DNA of 64,000 nucleotides. Source: Spirogloea muscicola. Taxonomy: Eukaryota > Streptophyta > Zygnematophyceae > Spirogloeales > Spirogloeaceae. Made by a program: the position numbers and the translations under genes. Below, in pieces: positions 58,961 to 64,000 of the stretch. Numbering within the stretch: the first letter of the stretch is position 1; the number at the start of each line of letters is the position of its first letter. The stretch covers positions 812,460 to 876,459 of the forward strand of contig WELB01000006.1 of NCBI GenBank assembly GCA_009602725.1, given 5' to 3'. The notes under the pieces were generated by a model. That model was not told the DNA's origin. It searched no databases and saw only the letters and a list, made by a program, of their open reading frames with translations.

Positions 58961-59045
58961 GCAGGAGGGATGGCGGGTGGGGAATTGAGGGGCAAAACTG
59001 CCGATTGGGATCTTGTCGACCTGTCCTGCGTCTGCTTCTGGAGCT

Positions 59046-59528
59046 GGTGCTCAACGGTCTGCAGGGCAGGGCCAGAGTGGCAAGGGGAAGGGCAGCTCCA
59101 CCGGTGGCAGGTGCCGGCCCCTGCCTCCACCTGCACTGCTGTCGTCTCCTTCCAGCCCGTCGGCGCACCTCTTTGCGAGCAGCCCTCAACCAGGCAAGCG
59201 CCGCAAGAGGGATGGGCAGCTGTCTCCTCGGGACAGCTCTGCAGTGCCAAAAGGTGGCAGCCCGGAGGTCCTAGGGCAGAAGGATTCGCGAGGGCAGGAG
59301 GCCTTGCTTGGATCTGCGCTTGAGTGTGAACAGGGACAGACTGCGCAGTCCGTCTTGGCCATGTCTGCCAATGAGTTTGTCACTTCCGCCTCTGCCTTAG
59401 AAGCCGCTGGTGAGGATGCCACTCGGGCTGCCACGGGCGCCTTGGAAGTGCATACCCTGTCGACTGCCACTGCAGTTGCTGGCTCTCCACATGGCGCAAA
59501 CCTACCAGTAGCCTCTGCAAAGATGTGA
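59046..59528 (+). CDS. Possible terminal exons of an unidentified gene
   Basis: After a pyrimidine-rich CTCCTTCCAG acceptor at 59156, a GC3-biased plus-strand frame runs to TGA at 59526. It contains a basic cluster (QPGKRRKRDGQLS), then an acidic/Ala-rich segment (SANEFVTSASALEAAGEDAT). A possible preceding exon at about 59046-59102 reads VLNGLQGRARVARGRAAPP. The sequence after the stop is unlike the neighbouring repeats, which suits a host 3' region. Upstream exons would lie inside repeats. No family recognised. Confidence 0.3.
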   Translation, partial: GAQRSAGQGQSGKGKGSSTGGRCRPLPPPALLSSPSSPSAHLFASSPQPGKRRKRDGQLSPRDSSAVPKGGSPEVLGQKDSRGQEALLGSALECEQGQTAQSVLAMSANEFVTSASALEAAGEDATRAATGALEVHTLSTATAVAGSPHGANLPVASAKM

Positions 59529-59799
59529 TGAAGACTATAGAGCGGCGCACTATCTGGTACGCAGCCTGATACCTTAACATGCACGATGAGTGCCTCCAAT
59601 CTGCTTGCTGCATCTGCACTTTGTGTGCTTGGCTGGCCTTGAGCAAGTTTCTTGATGGTGCACAAAAGCCCGCACACTAATTAAGGACAACCGCAAAGCC
59701 ATGATGGCTGTGTTCTACGCTAGTCACCTGTGTCACACGTGACAGCAAGCCTGTCGTGCTATACGACTACGTTCGATAGTAGCAAAGGGAAGTTCAAGT

Positions 59800-60090
59800 A
59801 CATGTGGATACTGATCAAAGAGGAGAGGGGCAGCAACAGTGGCAAGAGGGACTGGGGGGGGTGGTGGGAGGAGGGCCGGAAGTGCCGATGGGGCCTCTGT
59901 CGACCTGGCCTGCGTTTGCTTCTGGAGCTGCTAGAGGAGAGAAGAAGGGCTCGCCCATTGAGAATAGGGGCTGGGAAATGCCAGCCCAAAAAGGAATGAA
60001 CAAAGGACGAGAAGGGGCAAGGGAAAGCACTAAGAAAAACAAGTACAAAAAGAAACTAAGCAGCTACTAAGCAGCTACAGGAGAGGGAGG
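59800..60090 (-). repeat. Type-3 tail and recurring segment
   Basis: GGGCTCGCCCATTGAGAATA, GGGCTGGGAAATGCCAGCCC and ACAAAGGACGAGAAGGGGC, the inverse of 12580-12750. Preceded by the GCAACAGTGGCAAGAGGGA segment. Confidence 0.6.
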
Positions 60091-60179
60091 CAGCAGCAGT
60101 GGCAGGAAGGATGGCGGAGGTGGGAAGGAGGGCCGGAAGTGCCGATGGGGGCCTTGGGGACCTGTCCTGTTTTCGCTTC

Positions 60180-60640
60180 GGGAACTGCTAGAAAAACGCG
60201 GCCAGATTGACTGGTGGCTGGGAGAGGCCAGCCCAAAGGAATGGACAAGGTCTGAAGGAGCCGGAGTGCGAAGTACTAAGACAGCAGCAAAGGGGACTCT
60301 CAGTAACCTCTAGTCAGTAGGTGCAAGTCGGAATAAATAGCAGGCGGACAGACGTCGCCCTGACGGAAGCTGGAGGCCGCCGCCAAAGCGCGGCCTGTGC
60401 GCAAGTGAACCGCAAAGGCAAGGGACCGCTGCAAAGTGATGGCCAAGCGCATCCGGAAGACCTGAGCGAGGGAACCGGCGACATTGAAGCCAGGCTGCTC
60501 GCCCTGCTGCCAGTGGCGGCGGGCCACTGCTCGGCACGCAAGGTGGTGAAGCAGGTCAAGCCATTTGTGCCAAAGGCTCCGTGTACGTCGACGGCGAGTG
60601 GGACACACTCGTCGCCCACGGGGTGATCCGCTGCCAGAGA
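60180..60640 (-). mobile_element. LINE C-terminal fragment with 3' hairpin
   Basis: Minus strand: the hairpin (GGCTGGGAGAGGCCAGCCC) lies at about 60210-60232. The stop is at about 60302. Upstream, AGRALAAASSFRQGDV, RMRLAITLQRSLAFAVHLR and VGDECVPLAVDVHGAFGT are readable, with a frame change near 60560. It is the closest relative of 26735-27893 at protein level. Truncated at 5'. Confidence 0.7.
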
Positions 60641-61200
60641 AGTGGGATGCAGCAGCAGTAGCAGGAGGGATGGCGGAAGCGGCTGCTGATATTAAAAGAG
60701 CGGCTGTGAAAGCCAGCCAGATGCATACAGGTGTTCATGACGGAGCCACAGATGGCGGGGGGGGAGGAAGGCTGTGGCTGCCTAGGAGTGGGGGGAGCCG
60801 TGCCGACGGGGGCCTTGTCGATCCGAAAGCATGGTTGGAGGAGGGCTTTCAATGAGCACCTGCAAATTGGACAGGCTGGTGTGGCTTGATGTAGCTTCAT
60901 GGTATGCACTTTCCGGCTCCGAACTTTCGGGCTGGCCTTTCACACCTTTCATTCATTTATGAGCTGGCTTCTTACCACTTCGTTCACAGCTGTCGTCCTA
61001 TTTGGAAGCGCTTCTTTCTTCTGCTGCTGCTTCGGCTGCTAGTCTTTTAAATATGTGGCTCCTCACGAGAGATTATCCTACCGGGAAAGCTTTGGGAAAG
61101 CGCTTTTTGGCCCCTTTGGACCCTTTCCAATTCTATTCGGGCTAACTGTTCACAGCCCTTGCCCATTTGGGGAGAGCCACTTTGTTTTCCGTAAGGGGGA
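60641..61200. repeat. Mixed repeat debris and hairpins
   Basis: GCTGATATTAAAAGAGCGG (60687-60705) is inverse to 19870. Hairpin-like remnants lie near 60932 and 61140 (CGGGCTAACTGTTCACAGCCC). No gene seen. Confidence 0.45.
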
Positions 61201-61229
61201 ATCCGGAGCACCGCCATTGAAGCCGGGCG

Positions 61230-61650
61230 CCTAAATTAGGGCGCGACTGGCACGAAGGAACTGACTCGGCAAGCAGCACGGTAGGGCCAGGTGGTGAGCT
61301 GCGGTGGGCCCCGCATTGAAGCCTTTCTTGAGAAAGCAGAAGACCGCTCGAAAGAAAAGCGCGCCCATAGAAAAGAGGGGCTGGCCAAGCCAGCCCAAAA
61401 AAGAATGGACAATGTCCAAAGCCAAAGCAAGAGGAGCCGGAGAAAGGACTACACTACAACATACTGCAGAACACAGAAACGATGCAGAGGAAAGCTCAGT
61501 ACCCACGAGTGAGCAACATCAGGTCTGAGTAGCTCGCTGCAGGGAAAGAAGCGAATACATGCGGTGTGCATGAATTGTTAGGGTGGCCAAGCCGATCCAA
61601 CACACTGTTCATGCAGAATGCAAAGGAGGTGCGAAGCCTGGGCTTAAGAG
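61230..61650. repeat. Minus hairpin and tail C
   Basis: A minus hairpin with a very short loop (AGGGGCTGGCCAAGCCAGCCC near 61375-61397). Tail C (GGTGTGCATGAATTGTTAGG, CCAACACACTGTTCATGC) at about 61562-61615. Confidence 0.55.
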
Positions 61651-61794
61651 ATGCCAAAAACCACGCCGTTCCGGCCCCTCCTCGCTCCTAAAGCCAAGCA
61701 CATGGCGTCGCTGCACGCCACGTACATGATCCGCGTGCAAGCCCTCACTGGGGCTTTGAACTTTCAGGTGTCAACGCAGCTACCTTCCTATTTC

Positions 61795-61960
61795 TTAGCA
61801 GGGGTTACTGAGGGCTTCGTAGCTGCTTCGTTTCTTTTCTGTGCTTGTTGTTCTTCGTACTTCCCCTGGCCCCTTCTCGTCCTTTGTTCATTCTTTTCTG
61901 GGCTGGCTTTTTCCAGCCCCTATCCTCAATGGGCGAGCCATTCTCTCTATTTCCGCGTTT
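61795..61960 (+). repeat. LINE type-3 tail
   Basis: TTAGCAGGGGTTACTGAGGG to CTCAATGGGCGAGCC, almost identical over about 150 bp to 12580-12750 and 28740-28915. Confidence 0.75.
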
Positions 61961-62089
61961 GGCAGTCAACCTCCGCTTACTGATTACACACTCCTTCGTT
62001 TTGGATACTAATTTCACTCTCACACACTAAGACACTAGCTTAGGGCTTCCTTTCAAGTAGCCCCATTTGGCACTAGCTTTTGCCTGGAC

Positions 62090-62260
62090 AATGTGTTGGC
62101 GTGAAATGGCCACGCTTTCAGGTCGTGCGCACCGCGCGCCTTCTCTCACTCAGCGTAGGGCTCTCTCTTGTTGTTCATGCCTTTGTACTTGGCCACTTGG
62201 AAACTATCGTGTATTTGAAACAAACATAGGCCAAATGGCCACTTGGGCCCTCCACTGAAT
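62090..62260 (+). repeat. Tail C remnant and tail B
   Basis: GCGCACCGCGCGCCTTCTCTC (tail C type) near 62125, then TTTGTACTTGGCCACTTGG, TGTATTTGAAACAAACATAG and GGCCAAATGGCC (tail B) at about 62180-62242. It ends about 170 bp before the mL41 start. Confidence 0.65.
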
Positions 62261-62412
62261 ACACACTTCAATCCTTCTCTCCTCGGCTCGAAGCCCCAGC
62301 GCGCGGCAAGGGCCGCCACCGGCACGAGGTTCACGGCGGCGGCCGCGGCGGCGGCGGCGGGGTCGCCGGTTTGGCGCCGCATCGGGCGAGCGCCGGTGGG
62401 GCGCGGGCCGCC

Positions 62413-62990
62413 ATGCTGGGCGTCGTGGCGGGCCTGCTGCGGGGCCGGCGCGTCAGCCCCAAGGGCCTGACGGCTCTCACGTCCAAGCGCGCGGGCAAGG
62501 GGTTCTACAAGGGCAAGCGCTGCCTGCCCACCGGCCGCCACACGCCCCGAGGTGCGTGCGCCATTAGCCCCTCCTTAGTGCCCGCCCGCCAGTGTGCCGC
62601 TGCTGTGCATGGTTGAAGGACCCCAGCCATAACCCCTAACTCTGAACCTTGGTTCGTAACCCCTAAAACGCGAACCTCAGTCTATCAGCTCATGCGGACT
62701 TTGGCTGTGCAGGCGGATACTTGCTGGTGAAGGAGAAGCTGCCGGTGTACCTCGTTCCCGACCTCGCGGGTTTCGAGGTCAGTAAGCCGCTGCCAGCTTG
62801 TGCGCACACCCGCAATTGGCAGTGCTGGCAATGCACGAGTAGTAGTGATGCTGGTTGAGCGGGTCTGCCGAGCAATGATCCCAATGATGATATCCTGGAG
62901 CCTTGTGCATGCTTCGCGCTCTGCCAGCTTAAAGCGTACGTGGCGTATGACGTCTCCAAGAAGACTACATCGCAGACGGCTCCGTCGTGA
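62413..62990 (+). CDS. Mitochondrial ribosomal protein mL41
   Basis: A structural protein of the mitochondrial large ribosomal subunit. Three exons (62413-62551, 62713-62777, 62928-62990) join in phase with GT-AG introns to 88 residues, near the family's usual size. The N-terminus (MLGVVAGLLRGRRVS) is basic and suits mitochondrial import. It is followed by LTSKRAGKGFYKGKRCLPTG and the signature GGYLLVKEKLPVYLVPDLAG then FELKAYVAYDVSKK, parallel to animal and fungal L41. The start ATG at 62413 has a GCCGCCATG context. The first intron contains two CCCCTAA motifs of no clear meaning. The C-terminus is short, as expected. Confidence 0.9.
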
Positions 62991-63600
62991 AGCCGCAGAT
63001 GTCTGGCATTACCACCAGTTGGCGACGCTGCACACCCTTCTTATCGGAGGTCCTGAGAGTGACAGACGCCGGACGAAGAGCTACGGAGGTAGGCAGTCTG
63101 TTGGTGGCCCAGCTTTCTCCACTATAGTCCTACCTAGTCTCTGTCTGGCGCCTTTTGAACTCCTCCTCAAGCACTGCATGTAGGACGGGCAGAGCATGGA
63201 GCAATTCGATGGGAAGTGGATGTGACGTGCTGGACTGCCACCAGTCCAGCTGGGGCGTGAGGATGCTTTCTGCCAACTTAGCTATTCTGAGAATCCATCA
63301 GGTCAATCAGCTGGTCGCGTGGATCCCTGAATAGGTGCCCTGTCAGGGTGGCCTTCATCCAGGTACTCAGCAGGATAACATGCAGAGAGGCCTGCTCTTG
63401 CTGACAAATCTGGCGTATCAGGCCTTGAAGCCCACTGTGATGTACAAACAAATGTAAATTGCAATGCTATATTGGTGCCAGGAACGAGGAGCTATCTTAA
63501 GCAGGGCAGCAACATTATTGCAAGCAGGACATTGGCTACCAATGACTTGTGCATATAGCATACATCAGAGTGCACTAGTTGCATCCTACACGAGTATATA
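62991..63600. other. Intergenic, no gene seen
   Basis: No hairpin repeats. A TGTAA at about 63452 could serve as a poly(A) signal for the mL41 transcript. No exon recognised. Confidence 0.4.
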
Positions 63601-63609
63601 GTTGATCAG

Positions 63610-64000
63610 GGGGACTCGAAGGTCATACCACGTTTCAAACAGTTGCTCTTGAGCAAGTGCAGCTTGCAGCTTTGCTCTAGCATGCTGCCCCCCTGAAACA
63701 ACCTGTGATAAGGGTCACCTAGCTTGTCTCCTCTTGGGAGAAGGGAAAATGGTCACAGATAGGAACAGTCATCTGCTGTGGAGGCCGATCTGCGGCCTAA
63801 AAGAATTATCGGCTGCTGCCAGAACTGCAGCAAGTTGCAGCATCTTGATTAGCAGGCTTGCGGGTCTCAAGTCCTATGCGAGTTGAGGAGTCCGAGACAA
63901 GTTGTCCCGCCGCAAGAGCTTGAGGAAGGCTGCACGGAGGCGGGGGCTGCTGGAGAAGCAACCGAGCGTGGCCACGGTGGCCGTTCCGCTGGCGACCTTC
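63610..64000 (-). CDS. Possible partial gene running off the right edge
   Basis: Minus-strand pieces look coding. From the window edge to about 63884 a GC3-biased frame reads KVASGTATVATLGCFSS, then SPRLRAAFLKLLRRDNLSRT. After a pyrimidine-rich acceptor near 63697 another reads GQHARAKLQAALAQEQLFE then TWYDLRVPLINY. The second is helix-like. I could not join them in phase, and the start lies beyond the window. No family recognised. Confidence 0.3.

Noticed and set aside
61651-61770. Open frame starting MPKTTPFRPLLAPKAKHM
   Set aside because: Only about 38 codons are unique before the frame runs into a type-3 LINE tail. No continuation exon was found.
62630-62680. Telomere-like CCCCTAA motifs in the first intron of mL41
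   Set aside because: Only two imperfect, non-tandem copies. Not an interstitial telomere array.

Overview
This looks like a nuclear contig of a eukaryotic green alga, probably a trebouxiophyte (the lineage is an inference). The genes are GC-rich and split by many short GT-AG introns. They encode plant-type products: a plastid-targeted small heat-shock protein, a cyclin C closest to plant CYCC, a plant-like bHLH factor, and a DM13-DOMON-cytochrome b561 protein. No bacterial operons, rRNA, tRNA or CRISPR arrays were seen. No LTR, viral or capsid-bearing element was recognised.

Nine host genes can be read with confidence. From left to right: plastid HSP20 (+, 3.8-5.3 kb); bHLH transcription factor (-, 8.6-10.6 kb); SARAF-like ER calcium-entry regulator (+, 20.2-22.4 kb), convergent with an NRAMP metal transporter (-, 23.0-26.0 kb); Mediator cyclin C (+, 29.3-31.8 kb); DM13-DOMON-cytochrome b561 membrane oxidoreductase (+, 37.9-42.9 kb); IPI1/TEX10-type HEAT-repeat ribosome-assembly protein (-, 43.5-50.0 kb); secreted or organellar amidase-signature hydrolase (-, 50.9-54.1 kb); and mitochondrial ribosomal protein mL41 (+, 62.4-63.0 kb). 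For seven of these the exon chain was followed with reading phase preserved at every junction, or at nearly every one. The IPI1/TEX10 and cytochrome b561 chains, and one SARAF stretch, keep unresolved junctions. Four weaker partial-gene candidates are listed at low confidence.

The space between genes (0-3.4, 6.5-7.6, 11.9-13.9, 16.6-19.9, 26.5-29.1, 33.2-37.6 and 55.5-62.3 kb) is filled by one interlocking repeat community. It contains 5'-truncated copies of a LINE-like element, all keeping the same C-terminal protein end. It also contains more than fifty copies, in both orientations, of a short hairpin sequence with arms GGGCTG and CAGCCC. The hairpin lies about 50-120 nt downstream of the LINE stop codon in most copies but also occurs alone, in tandem, and as head-to-head fold-back pairs. 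Two further short repeats, called tail B and tail C here, recur in the same places. The longest LINE remnant (26735-27893, minus) keeps a CxC...HxxxC zinc-knuckle-like motif and a nuclease-like domain without in-frame stops. No reverse-transcriptase palm motif was seen in the window.

The genes are unrelated housekeeping, stress and transport functions and do not form a cluster. The most unusual content is the hairpin/LINE repeat system and the architecture of the cytochrome b561 gene. Two N-runs (10932-11172 and 54541-55352) interrupt the sequence.
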